The notes under the pieces were generated by a model that saw only the letters and a list, made by a program, of their open reading frames with translations, did no database searches and had not been told where the DNA came from. The position numbers and the translations under genes were made by a program. Source: an uncultured Christensenellaceae bacterium (lineage in GTDB: Bacteria > Bacillota > Clostridia > Christensenellales > CAG-314). Taken from it: a stretch of 64,000 nucleotides of DNA. Within the stretch, counting starts at the first letter, position 1, and the number at the start of each line of letters is the position of its first letter. Below are positions 50,139-58,035 of the stretch, piece after piece. The stretch lies in NCBI GenBank assembly GCA_910585195.1, contig CAJUCX010000008.1, positions 1-64,000 of the forward strand. The letters run 5' to 3'.

Positions 50139-50686
50139 TTTTCACTCTCCAATAAACTCGTTAACTCCAACAGTTCTGCCGGGGTCTTTGTCTCTATTCC
50201 CAAGTCTTGGCACTCTCTCACAATGCCTTCCAACAGCCTTGACATTTGTTTCGTGTCATAAGTTGATGAACCGTAACACACTCGAATATGCTCAAATTCC
50301 TTGCCGTTCACAAAGCCGCTACCGAGCCTTTTAACGGGCATTCCGCATTGTTTGACAAATACCTCAACCGCTTCTTTTTTAAGCGTTACGGTTTCAAACA
50401 CGCCGTATTCTATAAGCATTTTTTCGTAAAGCTCGTCTTTGCTCTCAGGCAATTTTTCTGCCATTTTATCTAGCAAAACCCACATGTACGCATTCGCATC
50501 TAACGACCGCTTTTCTCGATGCTGTTTTATCTCTACGTTAAACACCTTGCCGCTTTCAAGCTGTTGTCTCAATTGTGGTAGGTCGTTTCTTATACTTGGT
50601 AAATTGGGTTTGTGCAAGGACAACACAAGTTCTGCGTTGTCCTGCTCATCCACCGTAAGTCTTATTTTGTTAATTTGAACTTTCAT
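50135..50686 (-). CDS. NinB-like recombination protein
   Basis: A 183-aa protein with the KKRSLDANAYMWVLLDKMAE-type segment (here EKRSLDANAYMWVLLDKMAE) and SSTYDTKQMSRLLEGIVREC then DLGIET, as in NinB/Orf family recombination mediators of Firmicute phages. Start at 50686 overlaps the upstream stop (ATGA). Confidence 0.78.
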   Translation of the reverse strand: MKVQINKIRLTVDEQDNAELVLSLHKPNLPSIRNDLPQLRQQLESGKVFNVEIKQHREKRSLDANAYMWVLLDKMAEKLPESKDELYEKMLIEYGVFETVTLKKEAVEVFVKQCGMPVKRLGSGFVNGKEFEHIRVCYGSSTYDTKQMSRLLEGIVRECQDLGIETKTPAELLELTSLLESEK

Positions 50687-51291
50687 TGCGCCGCCCACTT
50701 TTCCAAGAAGAGGTCAAACAACTTTTCTTGTTTTAAGTAGTTGATAAACTGCTCTGCTATGTCCGTAATCAGCACCGTTTCTTTCGGATAATACGTCTCT
50801 CTGTAAATACTCTTCGAGTCGTCGCATACAAGGTATGTAAACTTGTGCGCTTCAGGTATGCAAAAGAAATATTCAGGGTGCTGCGGACTGTTAAGATACT
50901 TGCCGACTTCGTATTTCTTTACGCGCTTAATATCATAAATCTCGCCGCATTTAACTGCGTCGCACTTTGCCATAAACAAGCATCTAATGCCCTGTACCGT
51001 TGCTTCTTTGTACGCCCTGACTTGAAACTGTGCGCCGCGAACTATCTTCGCCATTTCCTTTACTTCGTCTGCATAGTCATCGTCAAAGTCTCTTGCGCAG
51101 GCATAAACGTCGTTTTCAAAATCTATGCCCTTTTGCTGTGCTTCCGTGGTCTCGGTTTCAACGCGGTTTAAGGTCTGCAAAAAACTTTCTTTTGCGTCGT
51201 CTTCACAGCCTTCCGCACAGTCCCACATATAGCCCCAACTCGACAGCAGGCTTTGCGTGATTAAAACTTTATTATGCTTTTGCACTTGCAT
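50683..51291 (-). CDS. PD-(D/E)XK nuclease-like phage protein
   Basis: A 202-aa protein resembling Cas4/RecB-type phage exonucleases: ITQSLLSSWGYMWDC (entry), QQKGIDFENDVYA, then MAKCDAVKCGEIYDIKRVKK with the D...xIK catalytic core. It pairs with the Sak4-like ATPase upstream, as nuclease and annealing/recombinase. ATG 51291 chosen for AGGTGAAG. Confidence 0.75.
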   Translation of the reverse strand: MQVQKHNKVLITQSLLSSWGYMWDCAEGCEDDAKESFLQTLNRVETETTEAQQKGIDFENDVYACARDFDDDYADEVKEMAKIVRGAQFQVRAYKEATVQGIRCLFMAKCDAVKCGEIYDIKRVKKYEVGKYLNSPQHPEYFFCIPEAHKFTYLVCDDSKSIYRETYYPKETVLITDIAEQFINYLKQEKLFDLFLEKWAAQ

Positions 51292-52252
51292 TGTCTTCAC
51301 CTGCATCTTCTTTCTTTGTCAGTTCATAGCGTTTTGCCTGTCCGTTCCACGCTATGCCAAGGCTGTCAATCTTCTCACGAAACATTGCTTTAATTTCTAC
51401 TTGGCTTGTAAGTGCGTGTTCTATTTTCTTAAACTCGTTTGTAAAGTTATTCGCCGTTTCAATGTCAACAACCTTTTCCACAAGTTTCGCACCTGCCGAA
51501 ATTGCCGCGTCGTAAACTTCTTTTTGCTTCGAAAAATATTCGTTTTCCAATGCAATATTTTGGCGCGCTTCGTCAAACAGTTTCGTAATATAATCGTTTT
51601 TTGCGTTATCTTCAAGTGTTGGTATTTTTCTCAATCCGTTGATACCGTAGCAGCCTTTTGCGAAGTATGTATCCGTCGGAGTAAAGCCTGCCACACGCAC
51701 TCCGTTGTCCATGTACATATAGCAACCCAAGTCGCACGGCTGCCACACAAGGTTTCTTGCACTACCTTCGCACATAAGCCTTACAATAGGGTTTCCGTCC
51801 TTGTCTTTTTCTTCCACACTGTGGAATACGAAAATTACGTTTTTGTTATAAACCGTCTTAATCTTGTTTACGAAACTTTGGAACTCCGCTTTAACCGCGC
51901 CGAAACCTTTTATGGATATCGTTCCGCTCTTCGTTCTGTTCACTGCATCTTTTCTTACAACGTAGTCCTGCATAAGCGTTACAAGCGCGCCGCCTGTATC
52001 AACTACGATTGTTTTTGCCCTTTGGAATGCATCCGATTTCAAGTCTTCCAAAAGTTCTTCGTATGTATCTACCATACTTGCTATTGTTCTATGCTGTGCT
52101 TTAACCCTGCTGATACCCTTGTCCAAGTCAAGCAGTATAGGGTCGGGTGCCGAAAGTGCCAACGTAGTTTTGCCTGTGCCCGGCGCGCCTACGATTATCA
52201 TGCTGAATTTTTTGTCGTCAAATTTCATTTCATTTGGTTGCAATATTGCCAT
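51272..52252 (-). CDS. RecA-fold phage ATPase, Sak4-like (AAA_24)
   Basis: A 326-aa ATPase with Walker A IIVGAPGTGKTTLAL, Walker B KTIVVDTGGAL, and a KNVIFVFHSVEEKD sensor segment, as in AAA_24/Sak4 single-strand annealing-type proteins. A C-terminal helical extension runs from about residue 230. AAGGAG start. Part of the phage recombination cluster with SSB. Confidence 0.85.
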   Translation of the reverse strand: MAILQPNEMKFDDKKFSMIIVGAPGTGKTTLALSAPDPILLDLDKGISRVKAQHRTIASMVDTYEELLEDLKSDAFQRAKTIVVDTGGALVTLMQDYVVRKDAVNRTKSGTISIKGFGAVKAEFQSFVNKIKTVYNKNVIFVFHSVEEKDKDGNPIVRLMCEGSARNLVWQPCDLGCYMYMDNGVRVAGFTPTDTYFAKGCYGINGLRKIPTLEDNAKNDYITKLFDEARQNIALENEYFSKQKEVYDAAISAGAKLVEKVVDIETANNFTNEFKKIEHALTSQVEIKAMFREKIDSLGIAWNGQAKRYELTKKEDAGEDNASAKA

Positions 52253-52265
52253 TTCTCTTTTCTCC

Positions 52266-52466
52266 TTATTTTCCTAATTGAATATCTATTTTGTTGTTTA
52301 CCGCGTCCCAGTACGCATCTTCTTCTCTGCACTCGGGGCAGCACGCCTTGCAAATGCACTCATAGCCGTGCTCGGTGCACATATCCCACGGCATTATTGA
52401 TTCGCCGCAGACTTCACATACGAGTTCGCACTCTTCGTCATCTTCATAAGCATCATGAATTTTCAT
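52266..52466 (-). CDS. Small zinc-finger-like phage protein
   Basis: A 66-aa acidic protein with CEVCGES...CTEHGYECICKACCPEC, eight Cys and one His, likely binding two zinc ions. AGGAGG start. Function unknown. Confidence 0.7.
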   Translation of the reverse strand: MKIHDAYEDDEECELVCEVCGESIMPWDMCTEHGYECICKACCPECREEDAYWDAVNNKIDIQLGK

Positions 52467-52482
52467 TTTTTCTACCTCCTAC

Positions 52483-52511
52483 TTGTGTTTTTCAAATTTT
52501 TGTGTTATTAT
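52483..52511 (+). promoter_or_regulatory. Promoter of prophage small RNA 3
   Basis: -35 TTGTGT (52483-52488), 17-bp spacer, -10 TATTAT (52506-52511), on the strand opposite the early operon. Confidence 0.6.
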
Positions 52512-52513
52512 AG

Positions 52514-52584
52514 GAGTGCAAAAGAGTTGGTTATCTATTTGCACTCTAAACCGTTTCACCACTGCAATGGTGAGCGGTTTTTTC
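52514..52584 (+). ncRNA. Candidate prophage small RNA 3, antisense to the early operon
   Basis: A 9-bp stem GAGTGCAAA/TTTGCACTC (52514-52522/52538-52546) is followed by a 13-bp terminator stem with one bulge (52548-52561/52568-52580) and six T. It is antisense to the 3' end of the 53-aa gene at 52546-52707 and the adjacent gap, so it could act like an OOP-type antisense RNA. Confidence 0.6.
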
Positions 52585-52707
52585 TTTTACTCTTCGGCAG
52601 TAAATCTTTCCGCCGAACTTCTGCGCTATTCCCGCCGCGTCCGATAAACGGTCGCACTCGCAGTTGATTTTTAACTTGCCCTTTTGGGCGCTTACGAAAA
52701 ACTTCAT
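52546..52707 (-). CDS. Small phage protein, 53 aa
   Basis: MKFFVSAQKGKLKINCECDR then LSDAAGIAQKFGGKIYCRRV; ATGA overlap with the HTH gene upstream supports it. Basic and Cys-containing; unrecognised. Confidence 0.6.
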   Translation of the reverse strand: MKFFVSAQKGKLKINCECDRLSDAAGIAQKFGGKIYCRRVKEKTAHHCSGETV

Positions 52708-52943
52708 ATCATTAACTCTCTCGGCAAGCCTGCAAAGTCTAAATAATCAACTGTTCTGACCCTTTTACGGTCATTCTTTCTTGCCCCACAAAGCGGTGTC
52801 CTGCCGTTCTCCCTTAGCCACTGGTTTATCATTTCAATGTAGCGATACGCCATATCGTGCTTACAATCAAATAAGACTTTTATGTCGTCTGGGGTTAACA
52901 GCGGCTTTTTAAGTATTTCGTTTCTTGTTTCTACTGCGCACAC
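52704..52943 (-). CDS. Phage HTH protein, excisionase-like
   Basis: A 79-aa protein: LLTPDDIKVLFDCKHDMAYR then YIEMINQWLRENGR looks like a MerR/excisionase-type helix-turn-helix with a recognition helix. GTG start behind GGAGGTGAG. Could be Xis or an early activator. Confidence 0.65.
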   Translation of the reverse strand: MCAVETRNEILKKPLLTPDDIKVLFDCKHDMAYRYIEMINQWLRENGRTPLCGARKNDRKRVRTVDYLDFAGLPRELMI

Positions 52944-52955
52944 TTTCTCACCTCC

Positions 52956-53144
52956 TTAAAAACATTCAACAATTTCATCAACACTCACCTGCAAAATTTC
53001 TGCAAGTTTTTTTATTGTGTCTAGCTTGGGTCTCGCCTTGCCTCGTTCCCATTTTGATAGCGTAGTTTGCTTTATTCCACAGGCTTTTGCAAGGTCTTGC
53101 TGCTTATCAAATCCCTTCTTTTTTCTTAGTTCTTTGAATTTCAT
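52956..53144 (-). CDS. Cro-like XRE-family repressor
   Basis: A 62-aa single HTH_XRE domain: FKELRKKKGFDKQQDLAKAC then GIKQTTLSKWERGKARPKLD. First gene of the early operon, divergent from the CI-like repressor. AAGGAGG start. Confidence 0.85.
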   Translation of the reverse strand: MKFKELRKKKGFDKQQDLAKACGIKQTTLSKWERGKARPKLDTIKKLAEILQVSVDEIVECF

Positions 53145-53162
53145 TGCTACCTCCTTTTATAT

Positions 53163-53273
53163 TTAGGAATTTAATTCCTAAAACAATATTACATTATTAA
53201 AATAGGAATGTCAAGCCTATTTATGAAAAAATTTCATAAAATTATTGTAAAATATGAAAATATTTCCTATAAT
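53163..53273. promoter_or_regulatory. Divergent lysogeny control region with operator repeats
   Basis: Minus strand: -35 TTGACA (about 53207-53212), 17-bp spacer, -10 TAATAT, driving the early operon. Plus strand: -35 TTGTAA (53245-53250), 17-bp spacer, -10 TATAAT (53268-53273), driving the repressor. Operators: the palindrome TTAGGAATTTAATTCCTAA (53164-53182), further TAGGAAT/CCTATT half sites at about 53201-53222, and TTTCCTAT at 53263-53270, overlapping both promoters. Confidence 0.8.
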
Positions 53274-53279
53274 CAAAAT

Positions 53280-53864
53280 ATGAAAACGATTTTTAGAGAT
53301 TTAAGAAAAGAAAAATCATTAACACAAATGGAATTAGCAAAAATTCTTAATATAGACCAAACCACTGTATCAAAATGGGAAGTTGGAAAAGCAATTCCTG
53401 ATTATGACACTTTACAAAGGCTCGCAGATTTTTATAATGTGTCAGTCGACTACCTTTTAGGAAGAGAAAATAAGCATTTTGTCAGCCCTACATTTGAACA
53501 AAATACTGCTTTAATAAGATTAAAAGAATTACGCGAGAGTAAAAACTTAACCCAAGCAAAATTAGCCGAGATTTTAGGCGTTGGCAGGACAACAATCACG
53601 ATGTATGAAAAAGGTGCAATAGTTCCTCCCGCAGATATTCTACAAAAATTAGCCAACTACTTTGATGTTTCAGTCGACTACCTTCTTGGACGTAAAGAAT
53701 CATTGCAAAAAAAAATGCCGGCAGGATTTCCCTCCGACATTTCACAATTTGAAAATGATTTACGCAAAGTCAACTTCCCCGTTGACAAATGGACTCAGTT
53801 AAGTGATGAGCAACAAAGAATTTTGCTCTCCACTATTGAAAACTTTATCAAGAGCAACAAGTAG
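53280..53864 (+). CDS. CI-like repressor with two tandem HTH domains
   Basis: A 194-aa protein with two XRE domains in tandem: residues ~1-62 (LTQMELAKILNIDQTTVSKW) and ~75-138 (LTQAKLAEILGVGRTTITMY), each ending in VSVDYLLGR; no peptidase domain. The ATG at 53280 coincides with the predicted transcript start, so the mRNA looks leaderless. The longer frame to 53208 begins inside the operators and is rejected. Confidence 0.85.
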   Translation: MKTIFRDLRKEKSLTQMELAKILNIDQTTVSKWEVGKAIPDYDTLQRLADFYNVSVDYLLGRENKHFVSPTFEQNTALIRLKELRESKNLTQAKLAEILGVGRTTITMYEKGAIVPPADILQKLANYFDVSVDYLLGRKESLQKKMPAGFPSDISQFENDLRKVNFPVDKWTQLSDEQQRILLSTIENFIKSNK

Positions 53865-53927
53865 TTCATCATATGTAATGTCATATTTTTGGCATAGCTC
53901 AATCATTGCAAGATATAATTCGTGCAT
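53799..53927 (-). CDS. Small ORF overlapping the repressor 3' end, 42 aa
   Basis: Behind a very strong site (GGAGGAAATCTAAA then ATG): MHELYLAMIELCQKYDITYD then ELLVALDKVF. It overlaps the last 66 bases of the repressor gene on the opposite strand. Helical. It could be a small antirepressor-type protein, or simply chance with a strong site. Confidence 0.5.
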   Translation of the reverse strand: MHELYLAMIELCQKYDITYDELLVALDKVFNSGEQNSLLLIT

Positions 53928-54013
53928 TTTAGATTTCCTCCAAATGAATTTTAGCAATGCGCATTGCCTGATTAAATTATAAAATAGTAATTTTAATAGT
54001 TCAATAGCGAGGA

Positions 54014-54214
54014 TTGTCGATACGGTACTTCTTTTGTCGGCTGTTGTCGAAGTGCTTGACGAATAAAAAAAGTTCAAATTACAAATTGGAAATAAATGGT
54101 AAAAATTGGAAATTTACAGTGAAACCTGAGTACCCAGTTAAACACATTGAAAACGCAGACCTTGAAGAATACAGATTTCTTGGTCTAGTGGCTAAGCTGA
54201 TAAGAGATTTGTAA
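54014..54214 (+). CDS. Possible small ORF upstream of the SIR2 gene
   Basis: A TTG-started 66-aa frame with AGCGAGGA upstream. The last ~45 residues (YKLEINGKNWKFTVKPEYPV then ADLEEYRFLGLVAKLIRDL) look like a real protein, but the first 20 do not, so the start is uncertain. It ends 20 bases before the SIR2 start and may be its operon partner. Confidence 0.4.
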   Translation: MSIRYFFCRLLSKCLTNKKSSNYKLEINGKNWKFTVKPEYPVKHIENADLEEYRFLGLVAKLIRDL

Positions 54215-54234
54215 AAAAACTAAGGAATTTGATT

Positions 54235-55866
54235 ATGATAAAAAATTATGACTCACCAATGCCAAACTGCTTAATTCAACTTAGAAAGAAAAATAAAATG
54301 CCTTCCCTCTTTATTGGCGCAGGCATTTGTAGAAGATATATTAAAGATTACCCCAATTGGAATGAGCTACTGTCATCTCTTGCTTCTAGTTGTGGCATCG
54401 GTAAACTTGAACAAGAATTAATACTACAAAAAATTCAGTTTCAAAATCAAGACTGTACTCCTGCGGAGCAAAAACAAAAGTTTGCCTCAATAATTGAGCA
54501 TCGTTTTATTGAACTAATAAGTAACACAAAGAATTTTGATAAGTTTTTTAATGAAGAAGAACAACAAGAAATAATAGAAAATCATACATCTCCCTTTAAG
54601 TATTTTATTGCAAAACAATTTCAAAATATAAAAATTAAAAACGATAAAACCTACTATAAGACAGAGATTGAGCAACTAAAAAAATTAAAATTTAATGCTC
54701 GCACTGTTATTACCACCAATTATGACAAATTCTTGGAAGACTATATTTTTGAAAATGACTTTGAAGTATTTACTTCCCAAGAATCTATGTACTTGCCTAG
54801 TTGTAATGGCTATGGTGAAATATATAAAATTCATGGCAGTGTTGATGAGCCTAACAATATTATATTAACTGAAGAAGACTATCAAAAATTTGACAAGCAA
54901 AATAAACTTACTGTAGGAAAAATCTTAACGATATTAACAGAATCACCAATGATATTTTTAGGTTATTCTTTGACTGACGAAAATGTTAAAAACATTTTAT
55001 TATCCTTATTTGAGAGCCTAAATGATAAAACAAGAGAAATCGTAACTAAAAATATTATAATAGTACAACATGTTAATGGATTAAAGGCATTAAACGAATC
55101 AACAAAATATTTTTATTGCGGAAGTAGTCAAATTGCTATCACTTGTATTGAAACAGATAACTTTACAAAACTCTTTAGATGGCTGTCTTCTTTTCAACCA
55201 ACTGCTCGTCCAAGAGAAATCAGAAAATTTAGACAGATGGTAAAAGAAATTGTTGATAATCAATATGACTCCATCCCTGTGGCATTGCAAATGCTAGCAT
55301 TATTAAAAGACGATGATGCAAAAAACATTATAGCCTTTACGCAAACTGCCATCATTGACAACATACCCAACTCAACACAAAAGCCTATTGCTTATAATTT
55401 AGAACGAGGTTCTCTTCCTTATGAAAAAACCGAGTTATTATTAGAATCACTTTATCAAACAAGTAATTATGACGCTGACCAAATAGTTAATCATTGGTAT
55501 ATGTCACCATACCATAGTGAGAAATTTTACACAGGTATTATTTATTTCTATAATAAATTAGATAAGGATAAAATATCAGCTGAAGCAAAAGAAAAAGTAA
55601 AACATCACTTTAATGCAATAGAAGAAACAAAAAGACGGTTAAGCAAAAAGAAACTACCAATTTTTGATGATAAACAAGATTTACAAACTCAAGTCAATAA
55701 CACTGTCATGAGTAAACAATATGAAGCAATTCAATTGGCATTACTAAATAAAACTATAACCAAAGATAAAGTTAGAACTTTTATTCAAAAACTTTACGAA
55801 AAAGATAATACTATTCTAAATAATACAGGAATTAAAAAAATTATAGAATTCTTAGAACTAGAATAA
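54235..55866 (+). CDS. SIR2-domain protein, probable anti-phage NADase
   Basis: A 543-aa protein. Residues ~20-255 are a SIR2_2-type Rossmann domain: LFIGAGICRRYIKDYPNWNE (NAD-binding GAG), TVITTNYDKFLED (the Asn), IYKIHGSVDEPNNII (catalytic His) and MIFLGYSLTDENVKNI. The remaining ~290 residues are helical and unrecognised, likely the sensor. Between repressor and integrase, expressed from the lysogen, AT-rich codon use; fits an abortive-infection defence that depletes NAD. AAGGAAT precedes ATG 54235. Confidence 0.82.
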   Translation: MIKNYDSPMPNCLIQLRKKNKMPSLFIGAGICRRYIKDYPNWNELLSSLASSCGIGKLEQELILQKIQFQNQDCTPAEQKQKFASIIEHRFIELISNTKNFDKFFNEEEQQEIIENHTSPFKYFIAKQFQNIKIKNDKTYYKTEIEQLKKLKFNARTVITTNYDKFLEDYIFENDFEVFTSQESMYLPSCNGYGEIYKIHGSVDEPNNIILTEEDYQKFDKQNKLTVGKILTILTESPMIFLGYSLTDENVKNILLSLFESLNDKTREIVTKNIIIVQHVNGLKALNESTKYFYCGSSQIAITCIETDNFTKLFRWLSSFQPTARPREIRKFRQMVKEIVDNQYDSIPVALQMLALLKDDDAKNIIAFTQTAIIDNIPNSTQKPIAYNLERGSLPYEKTELLLESLYQTSNYDADQIVNHWYMSPYHSEKFYTGIIYFYNKLDKDKISAEAKEKVKHHFNAIEETKRRLSKKKLPIFDDKQDLQTQVNNTVMSKQYEAIQLALLNKTITKDKVRTFIQKLYEKDNTILNNTGIKKIIEFLELE

Positions 55867-55871
55867 AATAT

Positions 55872-55926
55872 ATGCGAGTTTAATGCACTTCCCCCTTCTT
55901 CAGTTGGGTTACATCAAACTCGCACG
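55872..55926 (+). other. Long-armed hairpin after the SIR2 gene
   Basis: A 9-bp stem TGCGAGTTT/AAACTCGCA enclosing about 35 bases including CCCCCTTCTTC. No T run follows, so it is not a classic terminator; it may act in mRNA end formation. The rest of the gap to the integrase (to 56061) holds AT-rich promoter-like sequence only. Confidence 0.5.
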
Positions 55927-56061
55927 CCTGTCAATATAATATCTTTATTGACTATAGAATTGTACTCAATTCTTAGTTAAATTATAACCTTAGTACTAAA
56001 AATGTCAACTGTTTGTTGAAAATTTAATGCATTTTTAGAATATAAAAATATTTTAGAAATT

Positions 56062-57144
56062 ATGGCAAGTTTTGAAAAAGGAAAAAACGGAAAATGGTCT
56101 GTGCGCTTTCGCACTATCGAAGGCGGCGCCGTCATACAAAAAAGATTAAGCGGCTTTTCGTCAAAGCGAGATGCCGACGCTGCCTATATAAATTATTTGG
56201 CAGAACACCCAAGCGAAGAAAAAAAACTGCCGAATGACTTGACAGTTGACGAACTCTACGTCTTTTATCAAAATTTTATATCAAAGCGAAACAAAGAAAC
56301 TTCAGTAACAACAATTTGCAGCACGTTGGAAAAATTCGCCCTACCGTTTTTCAAGGGCAAAAAAGTTCGCAAATTAAAATCCGTTGATATTGTAAACTGG
56401 CAAAACTATTTACTGTCGCAGGGCAAATCCCAACAATACTGCATCAAAATTTTTGCGTACTTTAACACAATGTTAAACTTCGGTGAAAAATACTACGACT
56501 TGCCAAATATCGCTCGACGCGTCGGCAATTTTAAGCGCACGCAAAAACCGCGTCAAATGCAAGTCTGGACTGAATCCGAATTTAAGCAGTTTATTGTTTC
56601 TGTTGAAAACCTGACTTACAAAACGCTTTTTTCTTTTCTCTACTTGACCGGCTGCAGAAAAGGCGAAGCGCTTGCTCTGTCTTGGTCTGATATAAATTTG
56701 GACAGCGGAATAGTACATATTGAAAAACATTGTGATTTTCATGTTAAAGGCGAACCTTACAAAATTTTTGATACGCCTAAAAACCTATATTCAATACGAG
56801 ACGTCTACTTGCCAAATAACTTGATAGAATTATTAAAACAGCATAAAACAGCACAAAAAGCAAAGGAAAGTGATTTTGTCTTTTGCGGCAAAGCCCCTTT
56901 GCCGGCGGAAACCATAAGGCGCGAATTCCACCGCTATTCAGACCTTGCAGGTGTAAAGCGTATCCGCATCCACGACCTGCGCCACTCGCACGCAAGTTTT
57001 TTAATAAGCAAAGGTCAAGACATTGTAACAGTTGCCCACCGTTTGGGACACAAGGACATTGTTCAAACGCTGAATACTTACTCGCACTTTATGCCGAATA
57101 AGCAGAAAGAAATGCTTGACGTAATGGACTTTGATATTGAATAA
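56062..57144 (+). CDS. int: Prophage tyrosine integrase
   Basis: A 360-aa phage integrase. N-terminal AP2-like arm-binding domain (FEKGKNGKWSVRFRTIEGGA), SAM-like core-binding domain (residues ~65-160), and a catalytic domain with Arg in LTGCRKGEALALSW, HDLRHSHASFLISKG, LGHKD and the Tyr in LNTYSHF. Integrates into tRNA-Leu(CAG); attR lies 207 bp downstream. Ribosome site weak. Confidence 0.95.
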   Translation: MASFEKGKNGKWSVRFRTIEGGAVIQKRLSGFSSKRDADAAYINYLAEHPSEEKKLPNDLTVDELYVFYQNFISKRNKETSVTTICSTLEKFALPFFKGKKVRKLKSVDIVNWQNYLLSQGKSQQYCIKIFAYFNTMLNFGEKYYDLPNIARRVGNFKRTQKPRQMQVWTESEFKQFIVSVENLTYKTLFSFLYLTGCRKGEALALSWSDINLDSGIVHIEKHCDFHVKGEPYKIFDTPKNLYSIRDVYLPNNLIELLKQHKTAQKAKESDFVFCGKAPLPAETIRREFHRYSDLAGVKRIRIHDLRHSHASFLISKGQDIVTVAHRLGHKDIVQTLNTYSHFMPNKQKEMLDVMDFDIE

Positions 57145-57350
57145 TTGGTGTAGATAAAAGTCATCTTTTAGAGTAATTTTAAGATACAAGATTCACACAA
57201 AAATGCAAGTAAATTTGACTAAAAAAGTATATAAAAAATCGGTCACATTTTGGGCACGAAACTAACAAAAATACGGCAAAACTAGCAAAAAATAGCCGAA
57301 ATATAGCCAAAAACACCCGAAATTTACGATAAAAAAAAGATAACTTGCGA

Positions 57351-57367
57351 TCCTGTTATCCGCACCA
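57351..57367 (+). other. attR core (17-bp)
   Basis: Second copy of TCCTGTTATCCGCACCA. The 100 bases before it carry repeated ACTA(A/G)CAAAAA and ATAGCC motifs (57258-57322), possible integrase arm sites. No gene is seen in 57145-57648. Confidence 0.92.
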
Positions 57368-57404
57368 GTAATGCAAGGGGTTAAACCCTCTGCGTTAAAC
57401 CAAT

Positions 57405-57434
57405 AATAGCCTTGTCGATAACGACAAGGCTATT
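57405..57434. terminator. Perfect 13-bp hairpin after attR
   Basis: AATAGCCTTGTCG/CGACAAGGCTATT with loop ATAA. Without the prophage it would follow the tRNA-Leu(CAG) by about 38 bases, so it may be the original tRNA terminator, though its T tail is poor. Confidence 0.55.
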
Positions 57435-57477
57435 GACTAATTAAAGATTCAAACTTTTATCATATTTATATATTATC

Positions 57478-57508
57478 AAAAAGCCACAAAGTATTGTGGT
57501 TTTTTTGT
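57478..57508 (+). terminator. Terminator right of the prophage
   Basis: Stem AAGCCACAA/TTGTGGTTT, loop AGTA, then seven T. Another candidate for the original tRNA-Leu(CAG) terminator. Confidence 0.75.
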
Positions 57509-57648
57509 TACAAATTTACCCTATTATCTTTAATTCACTATACAAATTTTGCAACAATTTTGCCGTTGCGATTCAATGCAAACTTTTGTTATATATTGAA
57601 AATTTATTTTGACTGTGCTATAATTTAATATCGATAAGGAGGTGCAAT

Positions 57649-57936
57649 ATGACAAAAGAAGAATTAAATATAGAAAGACAAATAAAAAAATTAGTCGTGA
57701 TAAATACTGTTTCATCATCTATTGCGCTATGCTGTGCCGTTGTAGGTTTAATACTTAACATTTTGCTGAGAGTAACCGACCTGTCGGCAAACGGAGTATT
57801 GGTATTTATCCTTGCCATATTCCTTTGCGTTTTAGGTGCGATTTCCGTTGTAGGTATGTTTATAACTTGGTATAAACTTCGCAACATAAAAAAGCAACTG
57901 CCTGCGGACGATGAAATATATAAGGAAGAAAAATAA
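57649..57936 (+). CDS. Small two-helix membrane protein, 95 aa
   Basis: Two transmembrane segments (TVSSSIALCCAVVGLILNIL; FILAIFLCVLGAISVVGMFI) and a charged tail. Strong AAGGAGG. Unrecognised family, possibly DUF-type superfamily III holin-like only by topology. Short gap to ferritin. Confidence 0.7.
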   Translation: MTKEELNIERQIKKLVVINTVSSSIALCCAVVGLILNILLRVTDLSANGVLVFILAIFLCVLGAISVVGMFITWYKLRNIKKQLPADDEIYKEEK

Positions 57937-58035
57937 TTCCGTCAAAAGGCGCAAAAATGCTTTTCAAAATTTTTTTGCGTGATATACTATTAAATAATCG
58001 TTTAGATAAAAAGCCAAATTACGGAGGAAAAAATT

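Larger units (their letters stand above)
23114..57367. mobile_element. Integrated tailed-phage prophage, about 34.25 kb
   Basis: Bounded by a 17-bp direct repeat of the tRNA-Leu(CAG) 3' end, with a tyrosine integrase adjoining attR. Contains lysogeny, early, packaging, head, tail and fibre genes. From 24.6 to 53.1 kb nearly all genes are on the minus strand; the lysogeny-side genes (repressor, SIR2, integrase) and three isolated ORFs (23209, 24407, 31837) are on the plus strand. No frameshifted structural genes were noticed, but tape measure and endolysin were not recognised. Confidence 0.95.

Noticed and set aside
51257..52513. 418-aa plus-strand frame, Cys/His/Phe-rich
   Set aside because: Mirror of the Sak4-like ATPase gene; composition typical of antisense translation and no start signal.
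54235..55866. Thoeris system
   Set aside because: SIR2 domain present but no TIR-domain ThsB gene nearby.
55872..55926. Rho-independent terminator after the SIR2 gene
   Set aside because: Stem is present but the loop is long and no T run follows.
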